A stretch of DNA of 64,000 nucleotides. Source: Parietaria judaica. Lineage: Eukaryota > Streptophyta > Magnoliopsida > Rosales > Urticaceae. The stretch is taken from the NCBI GenBank assembly GCA_954871525.1, contig OX940864.1, forward strand, positions 614,001 to 678,000, in the 5' to 3' direction. The notes under the pieces were generated by a model that saw nothing but the letters and a program-made list of their open reading frames with translations, was not told where the DNA came from and ran no database searches. The first letter of the stretch is position 1. Every line of letters starts with the position of its first letter. The translations under genes were made by a program, and so were the position numbers. This document shows positions 20,544 to 32,345 of this stretch, in pieces.

Positions 20544-22427
20544 GTGACCACCCCTTAAAGAAAACTGTCTTTTTCTAGTAGCGGGTTCGGGATCTGCAAA
20601 ACTGTCTTCGCCGAGATCACTCAAACAATTTGAGAGGTCAGGCTCTTCTCGATCCTCTTCCCCGTCAAAAAACGACGCACCGTTCATCGAATTCGAATTT
20701 GGAATATCTTCATATGAAGATTTCATAGATGACGGGATTACAGATTCCCATATTCCGTATTTGCCCATTACATCAATAACAGCCAAGGAGTTTCCGATCG
20801 GGTTCCAAGCCAAACACGAAATTATCTCTTCGAATTTTTGCCTATCGATATCTTGCTTTTTCGCGATATCCCAGATCAGAACTTGCTTATCCAAACTTGC
20901 CGTAGCCATGTATTTTCCACTGGGAGACCAAGATAAGAAGCAAATAGGCTTTGAGTGACCACCCCTTAAAGAAAACTGCTTCTCAAGTGTGTGTCTATCA
21001 TACATCACAACCTCATTTCTCAATCCCGGGACGGCTAAGAATTTACCATCGGGCTGTAGCTTAGAACGTTCCTGCGCGAAGGGTCTAATAAACCAAGATC
21101 CGGGGCAACGCCGTTCTGCGTATGTAAGGCACTTTGTGATATAAGATCCCAAACTACTAGACAGCCGGTTGAATCGATCGAAGCGAGATATTCGCCCTCG
21201 ATGTAAGGCACTTTGTGCGAATGAGAAGGATGTTACTAGTTATGTTCAAAGATGCCTGGCTTGTCAGAAGGTAAAAGTAGATGATCATAGGCCACCAGTA
21301 TGAGAGCTTCAACCCTCGGAGATACCAGAATGGTATTGAGATCATATATCAATTATTTATATAGTAGGATTGCCAAAGAACGACAAAGGGGCACGATGTG
21401 ATTTGGGAAATGTGGACATGTTAACAAGTCCGCATTATTCTGACCTATTGAAGCCATAGTTACATTAAGATCGACTGGCCGAATTATATACTAAGAAGAT
21501 TGTGCGTCTCCACTGGGTACAAAATTTATTGCCTCTGACCGAGAAGCTAGCTCAATATATTGATTATCAAAGAATGTCCGAATGAGATTTGGGTATGACT
21601 CTAAAGTCAGTACAACTTTTTACTCGTAGAGAGAAGGTTAAACTAAACAGACGAATCTGATTTTGGAGGATGTGCTCAGGGCACGCATTTTTTATTTCAA
21701 GAGTTCTTGGACTATATATAAGTACTCTTAATTGAAGTTGCCTATAATATCAAGTATCAATCTATGATCAAGACGACTCTTTATGATGGTTTATATGAAG
21801 GGAAATGTTAGTCTCCGATCCATTCGTATGAGTCCGGTGAAAGTAAAATTTTTAGCTTTGATTTCTGTAAATAGGCTACCAAAGGTATTATGTTATTATG
21901 TCAGCATATCAAAGAAGCTGAATCTTGACAAAAAGGTTACACCGTTTATCTACGGGTTTGATATGAGGCCGGATGTTTTCTATATAAAAGTAAGGCCAAT
22001 GAAAAAAAGAATACTATGCATTTTGGAAAGAAAAGGGGGTCGTCATAGAGATGAAGAGGTATGTCAGCGCGTAACAAATTTTAGAACCAGTTGGCAAGAT
22101 TTCTTATAAACTTGCACTATCGCAAGATTTAACAGCCGTGAATATATATTTTTCTCATATATCGATGGTACGATAAATATTTCGGACCAATCGCTCACTA
22201 GCTAGCAATAGTCCGTAATGGTCGGTGAAGATTTATTATATAAAGAAAGGCCAATTGGGGTATTTGATCGAAATAGAAGTGTTTTACAACTAGATATATA
22301 CCCATCATCAAGGTTTGTTTGAGTAATCACTCCAACTGACAAGTGGCATGTGAAAGAAAGGATTAGATGAAAGTATCCGTACTTGTTATAAATTTTCGAG
22401 GACGAAAATTTTGTAAGGAGGGAGAAT

Positions 22428-22686
22428 TGTAGTATCCGCAAAGTTTATCTAAATTGTCGTTTTGAATTTTGACGATAATAAGAAGAAAAAAAAAAATCAT
22501 TCTTATTTTTTAGAATGTACTCTATTTAGTTATGATTAGTAATAATTTTAAGGCTCTTTTAGTAATTTGTATGAGGGCCAAAATATAAATATTAACTTTT
22601 ATACTTTATATGCAAATATGTATAACTTATGTACAAGTTATTTAATTGTGATCCTTATCCTCTCTGTACAATTTGTTAACCGACTT

Positions 22687-22740
<54 letters not shown>

Positions 22741-23564
22741 TCTGAGATCAATTAGATCTTTCCTAATGATATATACGTTGGATATGCGATATGAGCATAT
22801 TGAGAAAGCATGAATATACAGTATGAGTATATTCCGAAAGCATAAGCATTTAGTCATACATATAATCTATAGTGATATTAAATATAGGTATGACAGTTTT
22901 AGTAATAAATTGCGTCATACCAACCATTGTATATCGGGTCGCGTAGTCTCTGATTACAATGTGTATGAAGCCTCCGACTGTATCGAGTCGCGTAGTCTCA
23001 AATGATACGTCGTGAGATGTTTGCTGCGGGCTGACTTGGTTAGGGTCGCGCCCCCAGTCCCCCGTAGGTGTTGTTGCGCGCTGGTACGTACGCAGGGCCC
23101 AAGATTATGTTTATAAATAAAAGCTATAAAATGATATAGCATGGCATTGCATTATGTGAATTATGATGTGATAATTTCATAATTATTTTTGTGAGTAATA
23201 AAAAGCTTTTACATACTGAGCGTTAGCTCACTCGTATAGTTGTGTTGTAGAATCAGGAAAGACTCGATGAGTTGCGGATGGAGTGAGATCAGCGTCGCAG
23301 CATATACGGGTGCAAACGGTGGTTGAATCGATCTTGTGATTTTTCGCAATCTTTGTTTATTTGTTTTAAAAATAAGGAGCTCCGAAATCTTTTATTTTTG
23401 TTTGAAAAATTAAGTCTAATCCCGAGTACTTATTATTATAAAAATAATGTATTTAACTTTTCAAAAAAAATTATTTTTATTCTCGTTAAATTATTTTTTA
23501 AAATCGGGACTTTTTCGAGTAAAATGGAAGAAGTAACGGACTCGAGAAAAAGGGGGTCGTTACA
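22428..23564 (+). repeat. 3' LTR of the gypsy remnant
   Basis: Begins TGTAGTATCCGC after a polypurine tract and ends GGTCGTTACA, giving TGTA/TACA ends, 1137 bp. It contains a (TA)n run at 22691-22735 and a run of cgcgtagtctc repeats near 22940-23000. No partner LTR is in the window. Confidence 0.65.
22691..22735. repeat. (TA)n microsatellite inside the gypsy LTR
   Basis: About 45 bp of uninterrupted TA repeats. Confidence 0.95.
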
Positions 23565-23778
23565 CCGGGAAACTTGTTGAACTTGACGGAGTGGTCGACT
23601 GAGCCGGGGACGCAGAGGAGTCTGGGGGCGGAGGAGGACTGGGTGACGTCATGGACGGCAATGAAGGCGTCGGAGTCGATGATGAGGCGGCTGCCGGCTG
23701 CCTTGTGGGCCTTCCGGAGTTTCACCTTCATGGCAAGGGTTCAGTGGAAACTGGAAATGCTGAGATGCCAAGGGTTTT

Positions 23779-23792
23779 CGCCTTTTGGCGGG
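23779..23792 (-). promoter_or_regulatory. E2F-like site upstream of the EOL1 pseudogene start
   Basis: Minus strand reads attCCCGCCaaaagg about 50-60 bp upstream of the ATG at 23731. E2F sites are common in plant replication-gene promoters, so this supports the EOL1 identification and shows the promoter was kept. Confidence 0.4.
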
Positions 23793-23895
23793 AATGATAA
23801 ATGAGATCTGGATTTTGGCACCTTTTTTTAAAAAAAAATTCTCTCCTTATATAGTATTATTTAAAAGAATTTTTATTTTGTTCATTATTCCTTCT

Positions 23896-23956
23896 GTTGA
23901 TACGCAAATTCGTCGTTTATTATGGACGACATGTCTCACAAAATTATGAATTAATT
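23896..23956 (+). repeat. Fragment of the gypsy LTR head seen at 1112
   Basis: ctgttgatacgcaaattcgtc followed by a diverged stretch and atgaattaattaaa aligns to 1111-1180. Only about 60 bp is present before a MULE-like terminus begins. Confidence 0.55.
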
Positions 23957-24371
23957 AAAAGGAAATTATATGAAATGCCTAAAAATATCCAAACTTTTTA
24001 ATGAATTGCCTATAGTTCCATAAAATCAATTTTTGCCCATTTATAATGATTTGTTTCCCAAACTAACCCTGATATCAATTTTAAATATACAATACTATTT
24101 ATTTCCTATTATTAATCGTTGACCAATTTAAATCCATATACAAATACTAAATCTAATTGACCATTAATATTCTCGTCATCTCTCTCTATCAGTCTCTCTC
24201 GCTTCACTCCGGCCGTCGCATTTCAACATCTCGCTCTCACGCTCACTTGCTTCTTTCTCTCTCTGCGTTCACTCATGTTATCACGCTCTCTCGCACTCTT
24301 CCATCTTCATCGGCCAGATCTGAAAGTGCCGTATCTGATTTGTCTCTCTGTTTTTGCAGCCGAGGCACGTT
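23957..24371. mobile_element. MULE-B terminal region (left end)
   Basis: Starts gaaattatatgaaatgcc and continues with atccaaactttttaatgaattgcc, the layout of eudicot MULE termini (compare 4841 and 38045). It is followed by CT-rich, 5'-UTR-like sequence (24170-24360) ending in a splice-acceptor-like tttttgcag. The solo LTR at 24377 is inserted in it. The right end was not located; the degenerate GTTAC arrays at 27760-28800 may belong to the same element. Confidence 0.45.
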
Positions 24372-24376
24372 GAGAT

Positions 24377-27289
24377 TGTTGGACATATGTGTCCTTAAAC
24401 AAGATATTTTATCCATTTGTAAAAGATTATGATATGTCATTGAATAAAGATGATACTTATTATGTTAATCTTATTATAGTTTCTGGTAGAGTAAAATAGA
24501 ATGTTTGTTTCCTTAGTTCATAAAGGATGCAATTATGTTATTGTTATCACAACAGAGTCAATGTGAGGAAGAATTAATAATCATAATAAATGAACTTAAA
24601 ATGTCTGTGACCTGATCAACTGGGTGGGAGCCCATTAATCGTATAAGGTCATTAATGTGACTAAGTGACAATCCTATTCTGGATTTTGTGTGTGTCACAC
24701 TCACTAGAAGTGCATTAAGTATGAAGTGTCTTCATACTGGACTGGACCTGACTTAAACTCCGGAAGTTATCATATAAGACCGTCACTGATAACTTGGAGT
24801 TGAGTCACTCGTAGATGATCAAATGGATATTCGATCTAAGTCCTGAGTGATCTTGAGTCTGAGCTGTTGACTTGATTGTTCTTTGATTTAACAGTTAAAG
24901 AACACAATATATTACCGTTGTTCCCAACACTATTATTTTGGAAACATGATAGTCAGCAGTAAGGGTAACTTGGTCATAGACATGGGCATCACACAACTCT
25001 CTTCAGAGTGATGATGATTCCCTTGATTGTCGGTGGTGAGAAGTGAGAGGTACCCGTGCGCAACTTATGAATCGAAACCATAAGTGGGTCACTCATAATA
25101 TTACTGACTGAGTCAAGGATGAAAATGCAATGAGGGGCATAACGGTAGAAACCGCCTGCTCGTGTGTAGATCATCAAGTGAAAGATCAATAACCCGAATT
25201 TGATTGTATCAATGGACACCCTGCTGTTATAAAGGGAATAATATATACCGTATCACTAAAGAGTGCAGCCTCGGGTCTATAGTGGAATCACTTCGAGGTT
25301 TGACGAACATCTAGCAGTTCGTTGGAGCTTAAGTGATACGGGTCCATGGTCCCCAGGATAGCTCCGTAACGGATGATACGTACGTGATTAAAATACATTC
25401 TGGATAATGTTTAATCATTTGGCTAGACTTATAAAACTGAAAGGTCTGTGGCAGACGTCAGTTAGTTTTATCGTCAGCGTGGCAAAAGTACCATATCTTG
25501 GTACACGAAATTAACTGATAAAAGAAAGTTATAATTTAGATTTTCTATCAGCACCATGTGTTGGAAATTAAATTCTAAGCAACTTTTCTTTTTGAACCAA
25601 GTCATTTCGACTTACGGTTTGTGATTTATGGATTTTCTAAGTTTGTGCTCGGTTCGATAAACTATGAAATTAAATCACATGCCACGAATTTAAATGATGG
25701 TGTGGCACCATGACATTTTTATATGTGATATTGAGATCAGGAATTATTAATATAATTTAATTATTTGGATTTAATTATTAATATCTTACTAATAATTAAT
25801 TAATAATTAATGGATTTATATTAATAATATATATATGTTTAATTATATATATTGTGTAAATCGATGCGGGCCTGTATAATATAGCCCACACGAGCTTGAC
25901 CTAGCTAGGGTTTAATATTTGCGGCATAAATACCTAAAGTTTGGTACTTTGGCAAAAACCCTAAAATCAATCTTATCCTTTAGATCGGAGATGATTTAAT
26001 ATCAACCGTAGGATTAAGATGATTGATTTTTGACCCAACCCTAATTTGAAAAATAGTAGCTTGGTGATCAAGCTTAGGGTTTTCGAATTTGACCTAATTA
26101 ATTGTATCTGTTAGATCGGTTTAAGATTTAATCTTTACCGTCGGATTGGAAATTAATTAATTATATATATAATATATATTTCGAAGATAATGATATGGAT
26201 AAAATCGAATTAGGCTTTTACCAAGTCTTAGAGTATTTGATTTTTATCCCAAATTAATTTGATCCATTAGATCGGTCTAAGATTAATCTAAGTCGTTGGA
26301 TCTAGATAATTAATTTTGAAATTATCATTATTATATATATATATATATATTTCAAAATTAAAATAAGTAGATAAGATTGTTTTTTTTTATTTACCAAGTC
26401 TTTCTTATTTAATTAAATCCCTAATTAATTATATCCATTGGATTTAGATAAGATTAAATCTAAACCTTTGGATTAGGATAATTAATTATATTTAATAATA
26501 ATTTTCGAAATTAAATATATATATATATATATTCGAATTATATTTAAATAAGAGGATAAGATTGGTTTTTGTATTTACCAAGTCTTTCTTATTTAATTAA
26601 ATCTAAGTTTAATTATAACCATTGGATCTAGATGAGATTAAATCTCAACCATTGGATTGAAATAATTAAAGTATTTAAATATATATAAAATTCAAATTTT
26701 GGAGTGAAAATCTCTAATTCGGTTACGGGCTAAGTCTATAAATAGGGAGCTCATTTACAACATTCAACACACCTTCCCCAGAGCAAAAACTCGAGCTCTC
26801 CCTCTCTCTCTAGGGTCTGCGAGTTTTCTGTCTCTAATCTCTTTTCTGGTTCGGCGGAAGCTTCAAAAGAACCTCAGTTAAATTTTTGCGACGAAGTCCT
26901 GCCGGCGAAGCCCACGCTTCGGTACGAGGAGTCCAGGAGAATATCCCGGAAGATCACGGGTGTTTCCCTCAGCACCGGCGGAGCCCTGCCGAACTTCAGA
27001 GTCCGCAGTCAGAAACGTCAACTGAGGTACGGCCTTATGCATTGGGTTAATAAATGCAAACATTTACCGCTTTCTATTTATTTCTTATTTCGACTATGAT
27101 ATTAATAATGAGTTGTGAATATTAAATATGTAATATTTATCGGATCTTGTCAAAATGGTTATTACCCGATATCCATGCCGTTACGATAACAAGTTTTCCG
27201 CTTTAAAATAATTTTTTAAATGTTACCGGGATGGCTCGGAAGCATATTTCGTGGTAATGGAATCGGGAATCAAACCCCGATTTCCAACA
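24377..27289 (+). mobile_element. Solo LTR, 2.9 kb, with 5-bp TSD
   Basis: Begins TGTTGGACATATG and ends ATTTCCAACA, so ends TGTTGG/CCAACA are inverted. It is flanked by a perfect GAGAT (24372-24376 and 27290-27294). There is no internal domain and no second LTR copy. A TATAAATA lies at 26737-26744, followed by a CT-rich leader, indicating the LTR promoter and plus orientation. The 25900-26700 stretch has repeated ggattaagatgattga-like and AT-rich units. Solo LTRs of this kind arise by LTR-LTR recombination. Confidence 0.88.
26737..26744 (+). promoter_or_regulatory. TATA box of the solo LTR
   Basis: TATAAATA preceding gggagctcatttac and a CT-rich leader inside the LTR. Confidence 0.5.
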
Positions 27290-27294
27290 GAGAT

Positions 27295-28929
27295 CGGAAG
27301 GGTCGCTCTTGTCAACTATGCTAGGATTACGGAAAGCTTGTCGCCATCATCGATGTTGTCGACCAGAACCGAGTATGTCTCTCTTTCGTTTTTAAGTTTT
27401 CCATATCGGAAGGGTCGTTGCCAGTCCGGGTGGCAGCAAGCCAGCCCAAATTTCACCATGCCTCCGATGATTGAATATGAAGAAAAAAATGGTAAACACT
27501 GATCGTGGTTTTACACTGCGTCGTTTTAGGATTGATCCATTGTATCTCTGGTTTTTATTTTTATTTTTTTTATTTGGTGTTGTGACCTAATTTGTAATGG
27601 TTCTCTTATCTAAATTGTGAAACGTAGGACTGAAAATTCGATGATTGAGAAATCAACAAGCCGGAGAAACCCTGGTTCCCACTGTCGCCTTGACCGGGTC
27701 GCCGCTTCCAAACCATTGCCTTGACTCGCATCGCCGGAGCTTGTGATTATCTTGTAGACGAAATTGTAATTACGTAAATGTAACTACATATATGTATTCG
27801 TAATTATAGTTACGTAAGTGTAACAAAAAAATACATTTGTATTTAACTATATTGGTAATTACAGTTACAGTTTTGAATTTACAGTTACAATTTCGTATTT
27901 AAAGTTACAGTTCGGTATATACAATTTCGTAAATTCTACTACACAATTACATTATTGTGATTAAATTTTCACAATTACATTTTCGTAATTAGCTTATACT
28001 TACATTTATTATACTCGTTCAACTTTTTAAATACAGTTACGGTTTCGTATTTACAGTTACAGTTTCATATTGGAGTTTTCGTAATTACAATTTCGAACCT
28101 ACTATTATACAATTATAGTTTCGTAATGACATATACGAATATATAATGATAATTCCTCAAATTCAACCCATGCAATTAGGTTTTTAGTTTTCTAGCTTTT
28201 AGTAAAGCACTTTCACAACTCCGTAGTTACATTAATGTAATTGCAATTACATTTACGTAGTTACAGTTACATATATGTAATTTTAGTTGCTTGTTCGTAA
28301 TTACGTACAGTACAAGTATCTCAAGTTTTATATGCGTAACTGTAATTACGCATTTTATTACATTTACGTAAACGTAACTACAGTTACATTAACTTAAATT
28401 ATTAACATACATGTTATCGTAGTTACATATATATAACAATAAAATTAAAATTAAAATGAAAATTTTAAATCTGATTCCATGCATGCACCAAAATCTTTTT
28501 AAAAATATGTTTTTAAACAGCATCATATTCGTAATGTAATTAGAAAACCTCGTAAATTCTATTACACAATTTTGTAATTATCTTCTACTAACATTTATTA
28601 TACACTTACAACTTTTTAAATATAGTTACAGTTTCATATTTAGAGTTACAATTTCGTATTGGAGTTTTCTTAATGATATTCGTAAATATTGTTACACTTT
28701 CTAATTATAGTTCGAAACTACAATTTTGTAATTACAGATTCTTAATTAGAGTTTCGTACCTTCTATTATACAATTACAATTCGTAAAGTTTCGCAACTTA
28801 TGAATATATAATAATATATATTCATTATTTCTTAAATTCATATATATAAAATTACAATGAGAAAATTATTATGTGCAACAAATTACCTTTGGAAACTTGA
28901 GGTGTAAATATATAACTCATATTACATGT
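27295..28929. repeat. Degenerate GTAATTAC/AGTTACG array and unassigned DNA
   Basis: From about 27760 to 28800 the words gtaattac, cagttac, acagttacg and their complements recur in irregular spacing. They are a diverged relative of the palindromic arrays in MULE-A. The part at 27295-27760 shows GC-richer, possibly captured sequence, with cggaagggtcg repeated at 27295 and 27407, but no recognisable protein. The right border at about 28929 reads as an intron end (acatgtag) before GNOM sequence. Confidence 0.6.
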
Positions 28930-31900
28930 AGGATGAATTGGGTGGTCCCTCAATCCGGCACCACCCGAGATTGTTGACTTTGATACAGGATGAATTGTTT
29001 CGGAATTTGATGCAGTTTGGCCTGTCCATGAGTCCGCTTATTCTTTTGGTATGCAGCATCGTTCTCAACCTTTATCACCATCTGCGCAGTGAACTCAAAT
29101 TACAGCTTGAAGCTTTCTTCTCTTGCATTATCTTGAGGCTTGCACAAAGCCGATACGGAGCATCTTACCAGCAGCAGGAGGTTGCTATGGAGGCTCTGGT
29201 TGAATTCTGCCGACAGAAAACGTTCATGGTCGAGATGTACGCTAACTTAAACTGTGACATAACTTGCAGTAATGTCTTTGAGGACCTTGCAAATCTCTTG
29301 TCAAAGAGTGCTTTTCCTGTTAATTGCCCGCTCTCGTCTATGCACATTCTTGCGCTGGATGGTCTCATTGCTGTCATTCAGGGAATGGCTGAGAGGGTAG
29401 GGAATGGATCGGGTGTTTCAGAGCACACCCCAGTGACTCTTGAGGAGTATTCTCCATTCTGGATGGTGAAGTGTGACAACTACGGTGATCCGAGTCATTG
29501 GGTTCAATTTGTTCGCCGGTGAAAATATATCAAGAGAAGATTGATGATAGGGGCCGATCATTTCAATCGCGATCCGAAGAAAGGGCTTGAGTTCCTCCAA
29601 GGAACACATCTGTTACCTGATAAACTTGACCCCCAAAGTGTGGCATGCTTTTTCAGGTACACTGCAGGGTTGGACAAGAACCTTGTCAGGGATTTTCTGG
29701 GGAATCATGATGAGTTTTGTGTTCAGGTTCTTCATGAATTTGCTGGGACTTTTGATTTCCAAGACATGCATTTGGATACTGCTTTGCGACTGTTTCTGGA
29801 AACATTCCGACTTCCTGGCGAGTCACAAAAGATACAGAGAGTGCTCGAGGCATTCTCAGAGAGATACTACGAGCAGTCCACTCAGATTCTGGTCAACAAA
29901 GATGCTGCTCTCTTGTTATCGTATTCGCTCATCATGCTTAACACGGATCAGCATAACGTACAAGTGAAGAAAAAAATGACCGAAGAGGATTTCATCCGAA
30001 ACAACAGACACATAAATGGTGGCAGCGATCTGCCGCGCGAGTTTCTAACAGAGCTCTACCACTCGATATGCAAGAACGAGATCCGCACAACCCCAGAACA
30101 AGGTTTCAGTTATCCTGAAATGACCCCAAGCCGTTGGATTGATCTGATGCACAAATCAAAGAAAACCGCCCCATTCATCATATCAGATTCCAGACCCCAC
30201 CTTGACCACGGCATGAACAATTGCCGCTATATCCGTGGTATTTGACCATGCTGAACACGAAGAGGTTTACCAATCATGCATCGATGGGTTCCTGGCAGTT
30301 GCGAAAATCTCGGCATGCCATCACCTCGAAGACGTCCTTGACGATCTTGTTGTGTCACTCTGCAAGTTCACAACACTGCTGAACCCGTCGTCCGTTGAAG
30401 AACCCCTGCTTGCATTTGGCGACGATGCAAAAGCAAGAATGGCAACCGTGACGGTGTTCACTATAGCTAACCGTTACGGCGATTTCATCCGCACGGGCTG
30501 GAGGAATATTCTAGACTGCATCCTGAGATTGCACAAGCTTGGTCTTCTTCCTGCTCGTGTGGCTAGCGATGCAGCCGATGAGTCAGAGCTCTCTGCCGAG
30601 AGTGGGCACGGAAAGCCCCTAACGAGCTCTCTCTCTTCCGCTCACATGCCTTCCATGGGCACTCCCAGAAGATCCTCCGGGTTGATGGGCCGTTTCAGCC
30701 AGCTCTTGTCGCTCGACACCGAGGAGCCGATATCACAACCCACCGAGCAACAACTGGCGGCTCACCAACGCACTCTTCAAACCATTCAGAAGTGCCACAT
30801 CGACAGCATATTCACAGAGAGCAAGTTTCTGCAGGCAGAATCTTTGTTACAGCTTGCTCGGGCGCTCATCTGGGCGGCAGGCCGGCCCCAGAAAGGTGGA
30901 AGCTCTCCTGAGGATGAAGACACCGCAGTTTTCTGCCTTGAATTGCTCATTGCAATCACCCTGAACAACAGAGACAGGATCGTGCTTCTGTGGCAGGGCG
31001 TCTACGAGCACATTTCAAACATAGTTCAGTCGACGGTCATGCCGTGTGCGCTGGTAGAGAAGGCCGTGTTCGGTCTCCTCAGAATCTGTCAACGTCTGCT
31101 TCCCTACAAAGAGAATCTTGCTGACGAGCTCTTACGGTCGTTGCAACTCGTGCTTAAGCTCGATGCTCGGGTCGCAGATGCTTACTGTGAGCAGATCACA
31201 CAGGAAGTGAGTCGTTTGGTGAAAGCAAATGCCCCGCACATCAGATCCCATTTAGGATGGTGCACGATCACATCCCTGCTCTCCATCACAGCTCGGCATC
31301 CGGAAGCCTCGGAGGCGGGATTCGATGCATTGCTGTTCATTATGTCCGACGGGGCCCACTTGTTGCCGGCCAATTACGCTCTTTGCATTGATGCTTCGAG
31401 ACAGTTTTCCGAATCTCGGGTGGACAGGCTGAGCGTTCTGTCTGTGCGCTCGATCTGATGTCAGGCTCCATTGAATGTTTGTCCAAATGGGCCTCCGAGG
31501 CCCAAGGAGAAGGAGAAGAAGCGACGAAAATGTCACAGGATATAGGCGAGATGGGCTGCGACTTGTTCAGGCGTTGAGAAAAGTTTGTTTGGACCAACGA
31601 GAAGAGGTTAGAAATCACGCGTTGTCATCGCTGCAGAAATGCTTGACCGGGTTGGACGGGATCACTCTCCAGCACGGCCTTTGGTTACAGTGCTTCGATC
31701 TCGTGATCTTCACCATGCTTGACGACTTGCTCGAAATCGCCCAAGGACACTCCCAGAAAGATTACCGAAACATGGAAGGCACTCTCGTGCTCGCGATGAA
31801 GCTCTTACCGAAGGTGTTTCTCCAGCTTCTTCCCGATCTTTCTCAGCTCACGACTTTCTGCAAATTGTGGCTCGGCGTTCTCAGCCGCATGGAGAAGTAC

Positions 31901-32345
31901 ATAAAGGCGAAAGTGAGAGGTAAGAAAAGCGAGAAGCTTCAGGAACTGGTGCCGGAGCTGCTCAAGAACACCTTGCTCACCATGAAGGCACAGGGAGTGC
32001 TTGCGCAGAGGAGCGCTCTGGGCGGGGACAGCCTGTGGGAGCTAACATGGCTACACGTCAACAACATCGCCCCGTCCTTGCAACCCGAGATTTTCCCCGA
32101 GCAAAGCACGGAACAGGAGCCACGTGGCGAGGGAGATCCTGCTTCCAACGAAACGAATACGGCGCCCCAAGAAGGTTAGGAATGTTGTTGTATTTGGCCA
32201 CTCACTCAGACTGGCCGTGTGTGCATATCTTCCCGTAAATATGTTTTTGACGTGTTGGTTTTCTTTTTACAGGAAAAAATTAGCTCCATGATCGCGGATG
32301 AGTACTTAGAAAGCATCAGGGAGCTGAAAGATGAAGAAATTTGAA
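28930..32345 (+). pseudogene. GN: GNOM (ARF-GEF) pseudogene, 5'-truncated
   Basis: Reads as GNOM, the large Sec7-type ARF guanine-nucleotide exchange factor of endosomal recycling. Homology starts at LGGPSIRHHPRLL within the N-terminal DCB-HUS part and continues through WMVKCDNY, IKRRLMIGADHFNRDPKKGL, the Sec7 domain with its glutamic finger (FRLPGESQKIQRV, Glu codon 29819-29821) and LIMLNTDQHN, to the C-terminal HDS part ending near SLWELTWLHVNNIAPSLQ. Lesions: TGA at 29520-29522 in place of an Arg codon; a deletion of about 20 bp near 30216 that shifts the frame; one-base losses near 31424 and 31552. The DCB domain and promoter are missing. A further coding-looking exon follows an acceptor at about 32273 (SMIADEYLESIREL) and its relation is unclear. 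Plus-strand only; no normal GNOM copy in the window. Confidence 0.9.

Larger units (their letters stand above)
21201..23564 (+). mobile_element. Degenerate Ty3-gypsy remnant (integrase end plus LTR)
   Basis: From 21218 the plus strand can be read, with stops and frameshifts, as the integrase zinc-binding and start of the core (KDVTSYVQRCLACQK, then VDDHRPP, QPSEIPEW, VGLPKND). Further on come the chromovirus-type end, with PMK...FGKKG-like and TAVNIYF-like words near 21990-22160, and the last codons before the LTR (YPYLL, FEDENF). A polypurine tract (aaggagggagaat) leads into the LTR at 22428. The 5' half of the element is missing. It inserted into EOL1 directly after the bases coding KFPG. 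Confidence 0.7.
20535..23731 (-). pseudogene. EOL1: EOL1/CTF4 (WDHD1-like) WD40 protein pseudogene, split by a gypsy insertion
   Basis: Two minus-strand pieces read as the N-terminal WD40 region of the plant CTF4/WDHD1 homologue (Arabidopsis EOL1), a replisome adaptor. Piece one, 23731-23565, starts MKVKLRKAHKAAGS and includes DAFIAVHDV and GSVDHSVKFNKFPG, with an internal deletion. Piece two, about 21200-20570, includes EYLASIDSTGCLVVWDL, AVPGLRNEVVMYDR, GKYMATASLDKQVLIWD and the following IGNSLAVIDVMGKYGIWES. The gypsy remnant at 21201-23564 lies exactly between them, and intervening WD40 repeats are lost. Frames are broken near 21130. The downstream end is abrupt: a 30-bp segment of the gene (20949-20978) is repeated at 20538-20567, typical of end-joining filler. 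The promoter side keeps an E2F-like CCCGCCAAAA. Confidence 0.8.

Noticed and set aside
23574..23804. Plus-strand frame over the EOL1 exon
   Set aside because: It is the antisense shadow of the minus-strand EOL1 N-terminus, which has clear similarity.
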